From Cannabis sativa (lineage: Eukaryota; Streptophyta; Magnoliopsida; Rosales; Cannabaceae): DNA of 64,000 nucleotides. The translations under genes were made by a program, and so were the position numbers. Each line of letters opens with the position of its first letter. Position 1 is the stretch's first letter. The stretch covers positions 13,542,041 through 13,606,040 of the forward strand of contig NC_083606.1 in assembly GCF_029168945.1 (NCBI RefSeq). Reading direction: 5' to 3'. Positions 11,991 to 24,332 of this stretch are shown here, piece after piece. The notes under the pieces were generated by a model. It did no database searches, had not been told where the DNA came from, and saw only the letters and a list, made by a program, of their open reading frames with translations.

Positions 11991-14760
11991 GAGTTGTATT
12001 TTCTTTGAATCTCATTTTAATCTATTTATTTTAAATATATATTTATTAATTAAAATTTCTAATTTAGAATGAAAAATTCTAAATATAAATTTTAATTTAA
12101 TATTTATAAATTTCACTTAGATGGATATGAAAATAACATGAATTTCTTCGATCTTAGTAATAATTTCCAATAAATATTTAGAAAAATATTCAATTTAAGT
12201 TGTTACAAAATTAATTTAAATTAATTTACAACTCAAATTTAATTTTCTATAAATATATATTGCATTTCAAAAAATTAATGTATTTAAGAATACAATATTC
12301 GAAAATGCATGTTAAAATAAAAAATAAATCCTGGAAAAATTATTCTAATTTAATGTTGGCCTAAAATTAATTAATAAAATTAATTTACAACAAAAAATAT
12401 AATTTTCCTATTTAATTAAATATATAAGAAAAATTTCAAATATTTAAGTATGATGATGAAAATCAACTTAAATATTAATTTTCTATTTAATTAAATACAC
12501 TAGAAAAATACTTCAAGCAAAAACAAATAATATCTATCTAGATTTTCATTGACTAATTAATTCATTTTCTAATTAAATATATTTTACTTCATTTATTTTA
12601 ATTAATCATTAAATGAAAAAAATCATTGATTTAAGTTTGTCCAAAATTAAAATAAATAATTTACAACTTTAATCTATTTTTCAAATAAAATTCGAAATTC
12701 CAGCATTCAAGAAATGCAATTTCGAAATTTGATTAATAAAGAAAAAATATATTTTGAAAATTATTTAAATTTAGTTGAAAAAATAAATTTCAACTAAAAA
12801 TAATTTTCTATTTAATTAAGTGTCATGAAAAATAAATATTTAAGTATCATGATGAAAATCAACTTAGATATTTAATTTTCAAATTAATTAAATGTATTAA
12901 AGTCAAGAAATAAATAATTAAGTGTAGAGAAGGCTTAATTATTAATCTCTAGTTTAATACTAGGAAAAATATACTTAAAATAAATTGTACCAAACTTAAT
13001 TATTTAAATAATTAATTTCACAATGTATAATATTTTCCTATTTATTATTAGAAATAATAAGTAGTCTAGAAATAACTATCTAGAAAATATCTTATTTGAC
13101 TAAGTATCTTTCCACGAAATTTGAAAAAATATATAATTTAAGTTGTATTAGAAAAAAATCTAGAACTTAAATATTTTCAAATTTAAATTTAATTAAATAT
13201 CAAAAATTAAATTGTAACCACTTAATTTGAAAATATTCTATTTTAAGTTAATATTTGAAAAAATATCAACTTAAAAAATATTTAATGAATCTTAATAACC
13301 GATTCCTAAAATTCCTCAACTTAATTTTGAAATTTTTAAATCCAAAAGATATTCAGATTTAAGTTGATTAGTTAGAGATAACTAAATATCAACTTAAATT
13401 GGAATATTTAATGAAAAATTTAAATTAAGCTTCAGAAAGAATCTAGATGGTTATAATTCTATATTTAATTAAATATAAGAAAATACATATAGTTTAGCTT
13501 AGAATAAAATCCTTTAAACTATAGTTTAATTAATTTCAAAATAAATGAAATTAATTATGTTGCTAATCAATTTTATTAGGTTAAACTAGTTTAATTAACA
13601 TAGTACAGTTATTCAAATCAGGCAAATGAGCCTTCACAATTGGGGTAGTTCATGTGAGGGGGTGCTGGGTTCAGTATGTCGTACCCACTACTATGGCTCC
13701 CAACTCTCACACAAGGCCCAAACGAGAGGAATTTAACTTTAAAATGAACAACTTTTATTAATTGAATAGACCCAAAACTAAATGGGCCTAAATAAAATCT
13801 ATCAAAAACTATGATATTTTATTTAGCAACAACAACCTATATGCATCTATAATGAAATTAAACACATAGGCTCACACAGGCACACAATTTGGATGGATCC
13901 TATCATGTTGCTAGGTCATACACAGATGAAAGAAGATTGTAAATATACCTGTTACAAATTATTTACTTGACCAAGGGAGCCATGAGTTAAAATCAGATCA
14001 TTGGATCTGTCAACAAGTTAACCATGGCTATTTGCAATCAAGCAATAATAGGTTTTAAAAAACTTACAAACAAGCTAAAACACATACTCCTCCAACAAGG
14101 TTAGCTGGATAGTTGGATGTAGGATTTATTTAATTTTAAATAAATAATTTCGAAAAATTAATTAAAAAAAATTATTTTCGAAAAATAATAAAATAAATTA
14201 AAATTTAAATATTTTCGAAATTAATAAAATAATATTTAAAATTAAACCTACAATTTTGAAAAATTAGGTTTCAACCAACCTAAATATCATTTCAAAATTT
14301 GCTAACTACTTTTAAAAAATTTAATGTTATTTTATGAATAAAAATTAAAAAAGATAAATAAATATCTTTTTCAGATTTTAAATTTAATTTAAATAAATAA
14401 AATAACAAAATTTAAAAGTTAGCAAAATATCTTACATCTATTTAAAATTACATGATTATAGTTATCTTATTTTAAATTTAAATAAGGTAAAATTATTTAA
14501 AAAAAAATATTAATTTAAAAAATTTAATATCTGACCTTAAATTTAAAAATAAGATAAGATATAATCAAATTTAAAAATAAGATAGATAATTAAGCAAAAA
14601 GGTAGATATTTACTATTTTTTCAAATTCAAATTACACTAATATCATGAATTAAATTTGAAAAATATTAATTAATTTAATTATGATAATTAGAATTGAATT
14701 AGGAATAGTAAATGTATAAATACAGAACTACACAACAAATCGAAAGTTAAATCCATGAAA
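11990..14760. other. Extremely AT-rich interior of the copia element
   Basis: Dominated by AAATTTAAT-type runs with almost no GC and no credible ORF, within the expected gag/leader half of the element. It is presumably decayed interior or an AT-rich spacer. Confidence 0.5.
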
Positions 14761-14785
14761 AAGCATGAAAAATCGAAGAAAAACG

Positions 14786-14930
14786 AAAAAAATGCGAGCT
14801 GTACGGACGGTATGTTGTGCATACTCGTCCTCGCGCGCATGGAGAGTGCATGGGCGTGATTTCTCGGCGCAGGAGGCTGCATGCAGCTTGTTCCGCGCGC
14901 GTGTCCTTGTTGCTCGATCCCAATATTTTT
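14786..14930. other. GC-rich patch with palindromes in the copia leader
   Basis: An abrupt GC-rich patch in very AT-rich DNA, about 250 bp inside the primer-binding site. It has GCGCGC motifs near 14833 and 14897 and a perfect 12-bp palindrome GCTGCATGCAGC at 14876-14887. The overlapping ORFs of 64-66 codons on both strands are probably chance. The position fits an untranslated leader, so a structured RNA role is possible but unproven. Confidence 0.35.
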
Positions 14931-15173
14931 CGAAACTTCAAAAAATCATAACTAATTCAAATTAAATCGAAATTGAGTTCTGTAAAAAAGTAACTTGCTT
15001 AATTTTTTCCATACTATCCAATAAAAATAATTCCAAAAATAGATATTCAATTATTTTTCACGAAAATTCACAAACATCAATCAATCATCAAATAACACTC
15101 AATACAACATGATACCATCCAAAACATCAAATAATCGTTTTAAGTCCAAATTTCTTGCAAGCAAATCAATTAC

Positions 15174-15190
15174 CATGGCTCTGAGGCCAC
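15174..15190 (-). other. Primer-binding site, copia element
   Basis: The minus strand reads TGGCCTCAGAGCCATGG directly after the 5' LTR. Two bases differ from the common TGGTATCAGAGCCATGG. Confidence 0.75.
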
Positions 15191-15191
15191 T

Positions 15192-17087
15192 TTTTGGAAA
15201 TTATTTTACCAGGATCTTAGACCTACTCACAAGTATGTTGATTAACACCCTAAATATGAACTTTCTAAAACGATGAAATAAACACATATAAAGTTTAGGA
15301 AACCTTACATTGGGTGCAGCGGAATATAATGACTCCTTCCGTTCAGATATCTAGCCCTTGATTCCTTTCTGTAGCAGAGCATTATCAATATCTGAACCTG
15401 GATCTCTTTCTCTGATTCTTTAGTGCTGAAACTCCTTCTTGCTGAAAGTCTTTCTTCACGATCTTCCTCACTATGATTGAGGTATCACTTGCTGTGTGTG
15501 GGCACTACTCTCACACCAAGAATTTCGAAATTGAAGAGGGAAGGAAGAGAGCAAGGGAGTGGTCGGCCAAAGATAGGGAGAGAGAGAGGCTCAGTTTTTT
15601 CTGAATGAAAAGTCAGAAGAAAAGTGTAAATTTCCTGAAGCCTTCACTATCTATTTATAGCATTCCACTAGGGTTAGGTTTGAATTATTTGGCATTAAAA
15701 TAATAAAAATATCAGAGGGAAAAACCCTACAAAAGTGGCCGCCCATGCGATGTGGATTTGGGCCTCACTTTTTGCAATTTTGCAGTTTTATCTTTTCTAC
15801 ATCTGATTTTTTCAAAAACGCCAATTTTCTAATTCAACCATTTAAATGCCAATTCTAACTATTTAATAACTATAAATAATTATTAAATAATATTGTCATT
15901 TATCATATTTATTAATTTAACTATACAAAGTATCATAATTAACAAATATGCCCCTAAAACTCTTTCTTTACAATTTCGCCCTTACTTAGTGAAAAATTCA
16001 CAAATAGACATAGTCTAATTTGAGAATTATAATTGATTAATCAAAACCAATTATATGAGTCTTACAAGCAATATTATCTCAACTAGCGGGGAGACCATGG
16101 GTCTATATAATCGAGTTTCCAATAAGCAGATCAAGAATTTCTAACCTAAATTCACTGACTTATTAATTCTTCGTTGAATCCACGCATAGAACTTAGAATT
16201 GCACTCTCAGTATATAGAATGCTCTATATGTTCCACCATATAGACACATCATTAGTTATCCATTGTTATAATCCTAATTTGATCAATGATCCTCTATATG
16301 AATGATCTACACTGTAAAGGGATTAAATTACCGTTACACCCTACAATGTAGTTTATCCTTAAACACTTAACCCCGTATAAATGATATTTCAGCTTATGTG
16401 AAATGAGATCTCCACCATTTATTTTCGTTTGGTCAAGCTCGAAGGAGATCATCCTTTACTTACTATTCGCCAGATAGAAGCTATAGATTCCATGTTTATG
16501 TTAGCGCTCCCACTCAATTGCACTATCGTGTTCCCAAAATGTACGTATCACCCTGACCTAAAAGTAGGCTTAACTAACAAATTAAAGAACACGAATAGCC
16601 TCTCGAGATTGAGCCTAATTATAACAGGATTAAGATCATTTGATCTAGGATCAACTAGGCGATATTGACTTGAATAGATATTACGGTAAGTTTAATAAAT
16701 CTAAGTCAAAGTTCAATATCAATCCCTTCCGATGCATACTCCATGCATCCAACCTGAGCTTTACTTAAACCAATGCTCTGGAAAGAACAAAGCACTTCTC
16801 CAAATGCAAGTAAACTCTGTTGTAGATTATCATATCAGTAAAACCCTATGTCTGATAAATCTAAGAAACTTTATTCACATAGTCATGTTTACTTTCCAAT
16901 ATGTTGACAACACAATAAACATGATCAAATATGTGAAAAGGGTTTCAAATGAATTCATACATTATGTACATATAATCATGAAATAAATCATGTGAACCAT
17001 GCAACATTAAATGTTATTTCTGATCTATATTAATGAGTAAATCTGATTATATTGAAATGAGTTTTATTTAGGGCATAAAACCCAACA
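15192..17087 (-). repeat. Copia 5' LTR (right copy)
   Basis: 1896 bp, matches 6919-8815. The inner terminal dinucleotide is mutated (TTTTGG in place of TGTTGG on the plus strand). Confidence 0.85.
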
Positions 17088-17797
17088 ATAGATGGCTCCT
17101 ACCCCTATTATGCAAGTGGGGACTGGTTGTCGTTGCTAAACGAATGGAACCACTTTATGAAAGGTTCCATAAGCAAGCACCTCTAGTCTTCCTAGGAGGT
17201 TCGGACATTATGAAAGTTGAATAATGGCTAACTATTATTATTTGGATTTTGAATTTTATTGGAGTCATTGGCAACAATAGAGTGGTTTATGGTATCCCTC
17301 ACCCGGGACGTCACCAGAATTACTTGGGAAGAATTTTAAGAGTTGTTTAATACGAAGTACTATAATGAGGCTGCCTATAGTGTAAAAACAAAAGAGTTCA
17401 CATAGTTGACTCAAAAGGAGAATATGTCAGTTACAGAGTATACGACACAGTTTGATATATTGGCTAGGTTAGCCTTAGGAATTCTGCCAACTGATTTTGA
17501 CAAGAAAGAAAAATACATGGATGGGTTGAATTCCTATATTAAACATGATTTGATGATCACAATGGATGATGCAACTACTTAAGTTGATATCGTAGGAAAG
17601 GCATTGCAAGTTGAGGGCGCAGTTGAGTGTGTTCAGGAGTCTTGAGGGACTCAGATTGTTGGTGAAGCCACTGCTCCTCCTACCTCTAGTTATGCAAGGT
17701 TGGTTGTGATTTAAGCAATGATCTGAAGAGAAAATTCCATCTACATCTGGTGGCTCAAGCCAAAACAAAAGGTTCTAAGGGAACCAAGGACGTGGTA
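17088..17797 (+). pseudogene. Ty3/gypsy gag fragment, piece 2 of 3
   Basis: Continues the gag frame interrupted by the copia element. It shows a broken Retrotrans_gag-type domain: a MEPLYERFHKQAP-like start, TRITWEEF, then NMSVTEYTTQFDILARLA and DGLNSYIKHDLM. Stops and frameshifts are frequent. It ends at the TGGTA target site of the gypsy element starting at 17798. Confidence 0.7.
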
Positions 17798-19870
17798 TGT
17801 AACGCCCTAATGCTAAGGCACGCTACAGTGCTTTTTCAATTACTGTGCAATCTTTGCTAATCAAAGAAATTTCTCGAAAAACGTGTTAAATTAAAACTTT
17901 TGCTTTAAATATTAAACTTTGTATTATAATATAATATTTACAAATCCCGGGATCCCGTTTTCAAACCTTGTAAAATTTACTTTTCAAATTATACATTTTA
18001 AAATACACAAGTTCTAGACTTTCAAAATACAACTCCCAGATGTCCCGAGACCGAACACTCCAGGTCGCGCCGCTTGACATGTACAATCCCATCTGAGCTC
18101 GGGTTCACTCCTGTTCAGTCATAGCCTTTCCTTTACCTACACATGAAAGTAGAAACTGTGAGTCAACAGACTCAGTAAGAAATGCATATAACACATCATA
18201 TAATTTCCGACCTGTAAATAGGCGCCCATACACCTATTTACAGAGCTTAACAGATGAGTATGAACGTTCTAACTAGGATACGACCATGTACCATGTACCA
18301 CATGCACTCAGTATACCATCGTACACTAGTGTAGGTAGGGTATGGACCGCACCTTGAGTACCGTTAAGTGTTGTACCACAGACACCTTGTACTTTTCCGT
18401 ACAAGTGCTGGTAACACCATGATGTACTTATAAACATCATACACCTTACCAATGCACTCTGTATCGCAACCGTACAAGTGTTGGTAGTGTATGAATCACA
18501 ACAAATAAGCATGCATATATATTAACACATACATACATTCGAATATTCATATCACACATTATACACAGTTCTTACCTGTTTTCCGAATTCAAGTGTGCTG
18601 GCCAACCTGAACGGAAATCTCGTGCTAGATGGATGCCCTAATCACAACAATTGCAACACAGATGAGTGACTCACTAAATCACTTTCCGGGACTTAAACTT
18701 GAAACTAAACGTTTCCCTATCGATAACCTCATGGCAATACCCTAAATATCTCAAAATTGGCCAAAACTAGGGTTCTGGAAATTCCCCAACAGTGCAGGTT
18801 CCCAACCGCATCCCGGTTTCGGGTCACCAACCGGTCGACCGGTTGGTACAGACCACCCGAACCGAATTCTCTACTGCTGGGAACCAAAAATCATCCCCCT
18901 TGATTCAATTCAATCCCAAACTTTACCAAACTCTCCAGTATACCTATACAATGCATAAACATCCATTTCCAATCAACCAATCACAGAACAAACCAATAAT
19001 TCAATTTATGCCATTAAAGCTCAAAGCTTGAGTTTCCAAAACTCAAGCTTGCTTAGAACCATTATCAAGCATCAAAACCAGCAACTAGGGACTTAAATCA
19101 ACTCAAAATAACTCTAGAATTCGAACCCTAAACATTTTAAAACCTAACAGCCCCAGAAATTCAATTTCACACCTTCAACCTAAGCTTAAAACTTGAAAAC
19201 CAAAGAAGAGTTCCATTGAAGCTTACCTTAGGTTGCTTCCCCTTGAATCTATGGCTGAAAACACAGAAAAATCCCAGCCCCTTCCCCCTTGTTCTTGCTG
19301 CCTTCGAAGAGAGAGAGAGAGAAGAAAGAACTTCTCACCAATTTCTAATTTTCCAATTTCTTTTCTTTTTTTCTTTTTAATTAAGTTAAGCAATATATTT
19401 AACTTATCTTGGCTGAGAAAAAGGGGTGCTAGGTGTCACCAAAATAACCAGCCACCTAACCTCAAATAGATCAAATGACTAAATTGCCCTTAGACTTAAA
19501 ACTAGGGTATTTTCAAAGCTAGGGGTAAAATGGTCAAAATCCATAACCCCGCTCAATCCCGATAATTTATTTTCTCTAAAATATTCCCCACTATGAAATA
19601 GGGTTCTAAACTTACCCATGTGATCAATCTAGCCATCCATCGCATTTTCCGTTGTCGCCGAGCAAAAATTACAAAATTAACATATTTCATATATAAGCTA
19701 AATAATACCCCTAGAGTTTAATAAAATCTCCGGAATTGAGAAATTATAACTCTAATATTTATTTCTAAATATTGGGGTCCACAAATAAAAAAATTAATAA
19801 ATAATAATAAAATAATATAAATTAGTGCTAATTGCCTTTACTAATCCACATTACTAGAGCGGTCATTACA
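17798..19870 (-). repeat. Gypsy 3' LTR (left copy)
   Basis: 2073 bp. It contains a perfect 22-bp palindrome centred on GGTCGACC at 18826-18847, which is broken by one base in the other LTR. A GA microsatellite lies near 19309-19322. Confidence 0.9.
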
Positions 19871-19985
19871 ATTATCCCCCCGTTAATAGGATTTCGTCCC
19901 CGAAATCTAACCTGAACAGCTCTGGATGTTGAGTACTCATATCTAACTCTAATTCCCAGGTGGCTTCTTCCACCTTACTGTTCCT

Positions 19986-22035
19986 CTAGAGCACCTTAAC
20001 CAGTGCAATAGTCTTGTTGCGAAGAACTTTTTCTTTTCTATCCAAAATCCGAACAGGTTGTTCTTCATAGGATAAGTCTGATTGTAGTTCAAGGGCTTCA
20101 TATCTCAAGACATGAGTCGGGTCTGATACGTATTTCCTTAACATAGAGATGTGAAATACGTCATGAACAGCTGATAATGCTGGTGGTAAGGCTAGCCGAT
20201 ACGCTACCTGCCCGACCTTCTCGAGTATCTGAAATGGCCCAATGAACCTAGGGCTTAACTTACCCTTCTTCCCGAAGCGCCTAATGCCCTTCATGGGTGA
20301 AACTCGCAGGAAAACATGTTCCCCTGCCTAAAATGTAACATCTCTGCGCTTCGGATCAGCATAACTTTTCTGCCTGCTTTGAGAAGCAAGCATCCGAGCC
20401 TTGATCTTATCAATAGCTTCATTGGTCTTTTGCACCAACTCTGGACCTAGATACTTCCTTTCTCCTGTCTCGTCCCAATGAATAGGGGAACGACATTTCC
20501 TACCATATAACATCTCATAGGGAGCCATCCCTATTGTACTTTGGTAAGAATTCAATTAAAGGCAAGTACTTACTCCATGAACCCTCAAAGTCTATGACAC
20601 AGGCTCGCAGTAAATCTTCTAAAATCTGGATAGTTCTTTCTGACTGACCATCAGTCTGAGGGTGAAAGGCTGTGCTAAACTTTAACTTGGTACCCATAGC
20701 CTTCTGAAGACTCACCCAAAACTTTGATGTGAACTTTGGATTCCTGTCTGACACAATAAATTTAGGGGCTTTATGGAAATAAACGATCCCCTTGCATACA
20801 ACTCAGCCTACTAATCCACTGAATATGTAGTTTTCACTAGTAGAAAGTGAGCTGATACTGCAAATCCGTCCACTATGCCCCTTACTGAATCATACATTCC
20901 CGTAGTTCTAGGTATTCCAATTATAAAATCCATTGCAATGTCCTCCTACTTCCACTCAGGAAGGACTAGAGATTGCAATAACCCTGCCGACCTCAGGTGT
21001 TCAGCTTTAGTTGCTGGCAGGTTAAACACTTGAACACATAATCCACCACTTTTTTTTTTCATCTCATACCACCAAAAATAGGATTTTAAATCCTGACACA
21101 TTTTGGTGGTTCCTGGATGCAATGGATAAGGTGTGGCATGAACTTCTTGAAGCACCTTCTTCTTGGCCTCTTCAACGTTAGAAGCACAAACTCAAACTTT
21201 AAATATCAACATTCCACTGTTCGAAACTAAAAAGTCTTTAAGTCAACCGACCATTACATAGTCTCGAACTTCAACTAGCTCAGAGTATTCCAATTGCGCT
21301 TTTCTGATCCTTTCTAATAGATCAGATTAAAATATTAAATTGTGTAACTTTCCAACTATGAACTCAACCCATGCGTTAACCATTTCAGAGGCTAGTTAAG
21401 GGCTATTAAAACAGTAGTACAAACTTGCCTGCAATTCTTTCTACTCAACGCATCGGCCCCATCGTTGGCCTTTCCGGGGTAATACAAAATCTCGCTATTG
21501 TAGTTTTAACCAAAACCAGCCATCTTCTCCACCTCATGTTTAAATTCTTCTGGATGACAAAGTATTCGAAACTCTTATGATCATTATAAATCTCACACTT
21601 TTACCATAAAGATGATGTTATCATATCTTAAAAACAAAACCACCGCAGCATGACCTAACTCATGAGTTGAATAGCGCTGCCCATAATCTTCCAGTTGACG
21701 GACAGCTTAAGCTATAACTCTGTTGGCTTGCATCAGAACACATCCCAGACCTTGTCTGGATGCATCACAAAACTACAAATTTCTCTTGATCTGATGGAAA
21801 AGCTAACACCGGAGCTGCTATCAACGTTGTTTTAACTCCTGAAAACTTGTTTCACATTTATCTGACCACACAAATCTCTTATTTTTTCTTGGTCAATTCG
21901 GTTAGGGCATAAAAATTTTAAAGAATCCTTCAACGAAACATCGATAATACCCTGCTAAACCGAGAAAACTTCAAATTTCTATCACAGACTTGGGCCTCGG
22001 CCAATTCTTCACTAATTCTATCTTGTTTGGATTAA
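19986..22035 (-). pseudogene. Gypsy RNase H and integrase remnants
   Basis: On the minus strand, 21200-22035 should be RNase H but has no long frame. 20946-21155 holds the integrase zinc-finger end (LHPGTTKMCQDLKSYFWW). 20515-20754 is the integrase core (SDRNPKFTSKFW, FHPQTDGQSERTIQILED). 20328-20555 continues it (GMAPYEMLYGRKCRSP). 19986-20294 is the C-terminal part (GKLSPRFIGPFQILEKVG, DVFHISMLRKYV), like chromovirus-type integrase tails. At least three frame breaks separate these parts. Confidence 0.85.
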
Positions 22036-23165
22036 TCATAATTCCATTTTTCCCAACAATATGGCCCAGAAAGGACACCTCGGACAACCAGAATTCGCAC
22101 TTTTAAACTTGGCATAAAGCTTGTAATCCCTAAGTCGCTGTAACACCATTCGAAGATGATGCTCGTGCTCCTCTTCTGACTGAGAGTATATAAGAATGTC
22201 ATCGATAAACACTATAACGTAGTTATCGAGAAAATTCTCGAATACTCTATTCAAAAGATCCGCAAAGACCGCAGGAGCATTAATCAATCCGAATGACATT
22301 ACCAGAAACTCATAGAGCCCATATCTGGTTCTAAAAGCAGTCTTTGGTATGTCCTTCTCCCGAATTCTAAGTTGATGATAACCAGACCGTAAATCAATCT
22401 TCGAAAACACAGTCTTTCCCTGAAGCTGATTGAACAGATCATCGATCCTGGGCAACGGGTACTTATTCTTAATCGTCAGCTTGTTTAGTTCCCGATAATC
22501 AATACACATTCTGAGGGAACCATCTTTCTTTTCACAAAAAGAACCGGAGCTCCCCAGGGCGATACACTGGGTCGAATAAACCCAATATCAAGCATCCCCT
22601 GAAGTTGTAACTTAAGCTTATTGAGTTTTGCTGGAGCCATCCTATATGGAGCTTTAGAAACAGGTTCGACTCCAGGTACCAAATCAATTAAAAAGTCAAT
22701 CTCTCGCTGTGGCGGCAATCCCGGCAACTCCTCGGGGAACACATCAAGAAAATCTTTAACCACCCGGACTACCTCAGGCCCAAATGTTTCAGGTTTGCTG
22801 GAGTCAAATACCACCGCTAGAAATCCTACACAACCATTACATAGAAAATTCCTAGCCCTCAACACAGAAATAACCGGGATCCGAGACCCCTGAACCGATC
22901 CAACATAAACAAATGGATCTTCACCTTCCGGTTGAAAAATCACCATTTTACACCCACAACCTATACGGGCCGAATACTTGGATAGAAAATCCATTCCCAG
23001 TATAATATCAAACTCCGTTAACTTCAATTCTATAAGGTCAATACTCAATTCCCTATCTTCGATCCCAATTGGCATAGACCTAAAGCGCCTATTAGAGATA
23101 ACCAATTCCCCGCTAGGCATTAAGGTTCCAAACCCTCTTACAAGAAAATCATAAAGTCTATCCAA
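22036..23165 (-). pseudogene. Gypsy protease-reverse transcriptase, frameshifted
   Basis: 22485-23165 holds the end of the aspartic protease domain (FDIILGMDFLSKY), the linker, and the reverse transcriptase start ([30 protein letters not shown]). A frameshift in the 22485-22509 overlap leads to 22036-22509 with the RT core: [35 protein letters not shown] and the catalytic FIDDILIY. The active-site Asp pair is kept, but the frame ends early after the RT thumb start. Confidence 0.88.
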
Positions 23166-23249
23166 AAGATTAAATACTCTCGATACTACATACGAGTATA
23201 TAGTCCCAAAGTCAAATAATACATTAAAATGGGAGTTGCTGATAAGAAG

Positions 23250-24083
23250 CTAACCTTTCACCATAAAAGGACTTGATGCAACATCAGCCTGAGTGATAAC
23301 AAATGTCTGAGCAAGTACAGGCTTTACTTCCAGCTTCTGCTTATCTTTCTTTGCCTGAGGGCAATTTCTCTTAAAGTGCCCAACCATGCCGCACAGGAAG
23401 CATGCTTTTCGGTTGCACTCCCCGGGATGATGTTTCTTACATCGCGGGCACTCAGGGTAAGAATAATCCTTGCGTACACCCTTGCCTCGATTTCCCCGGA
23501 ACCGCTTGTTCCGTTTTAAACCCACCATTGATGACGTAGGTTTACTCTTCTGCTCAACCATGGAGCCCCTACCACTTCTGCCATAACTAGAAATATGGCA
23601 AGCGGTATCCCGATTTCGTGGCATTACCTCTTGAGGCCCTAAAATACATTCTTTAGAGCTTCCAGTCCAGAGAGCATTCTCCATATCTGAATCTCCCTGA
23701 AAGACTGTAGGTTCATTTATCCAAATTCTCTCATGCCATGATCCCACTTGGTTATCAGCCATACTATACTCTGCTGGTAATACCGAATTGAGAATGCCTG
23801 GCATACGAGGTAAAGGTAATACAGGAAACCTTTGTTGTTTCAACCTCTGAATCTCCTCATCGTGTCGTTGAATCATAGCTTCCATTTCTGCGAATCTTTG
23901 CTCCAACTCCCACGAAGCCTGTGACGAACGACCATCACTCCCATCAGAAGCCATCCAAAGGCTTTCATCTTGGTTGCGGGGAGAACTCAAACTCCATTCT
24001 CTCCAACTGTTACTAGCCCTGACCACATTATCCAGACTCCCCAAATTGCACCAGGTGTCCATACTATAGGACAAACCTGCCAA
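23250..24083 (-). pseudogene. Gypsy Gag with the central domain missing
   Basis: An open 277-codon frame. An N-terminal coiled-coil-like part (ELEQRFAEMEAMIQRHDEEI) leads to INEPTVFQGDSDMENALW and then jumps to the basic linker, where the usual roughly 200-residue Retrotrans_gag core should follow. The end has two cysteine motifs: CPRCKKHHPGEC and the CCHC knuckle CFLCGMVGHFKRNC. It then leads to VITQADVASSP before the protease. A Gag without its core should not assemble particles. Confidence 0.85.
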
Positions 24084-24332
24084 TTAGTAAGTCAGTCTGG
24101 TCAGGCAACGACCCCATTACAAACTTTCTACCGCACTTATGGATTCTAAGGCAACGCACTTAAAAAAAAATTAAAATCTAATATGCTTCCTAACATGCTC
24201 TCATATTCATTTTTATTTAAAATACTAAACAAGTACGGGCTTACTGAACCGTGAACCGAGCTTTCTCTGATGAAGATTGTACATGTCATAGCAAGCTTCG
24301 GTAGACAAACCTGGCGGCTCTGATACCAAAAT

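Larger units (their letters stand above)
6919..17087 (-). mobile_element. Ty1/copia-type LTR retrotransposon, decayed, minus strand
   Basis: Two long LTRs of about 1.9 kb (6919-8815 and 15192-17087) flank a 6.4 kb interior. The minus strand reads TGTTGGGTTTTATGCCC to TTTCCAACA. A primer site (TGGCCTCAGAGCCATGG, a variant of the initiator-Met site) adjoins the right LTR at 15174-15190. A purine tract (GTGCAAGTGGGAG, minus) adjoins the left LTR just after 8815. Flanks GTAGA (6914-6918) and ATAGA (17088-17092) are a 4-of-5 TSD. LTRs differ at a few percent of sites by eye. It lies inside a gypsy gag fragment. Confidence 0.85.

Noticed and set aside
14688..14965. Overlapping ORFs of 64-66 codons on both strands
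   Set aside because: All three cover the same GC-rich patch where stop codons are rarer. The products are low-information and contradict each other.
8157..16986. Repeated 79- and 84-codon ORFs (8157, 8460, 16429, 16732)
   Set aside because: They lie inside the two copia LTRs, on the strand opposite to the element; no domain is seen.
22621..22893. 90-codon plus-strand ORF
   Set aside because: Antisense shadow of the gypsy reverse transcriptase frame on the minus strand.
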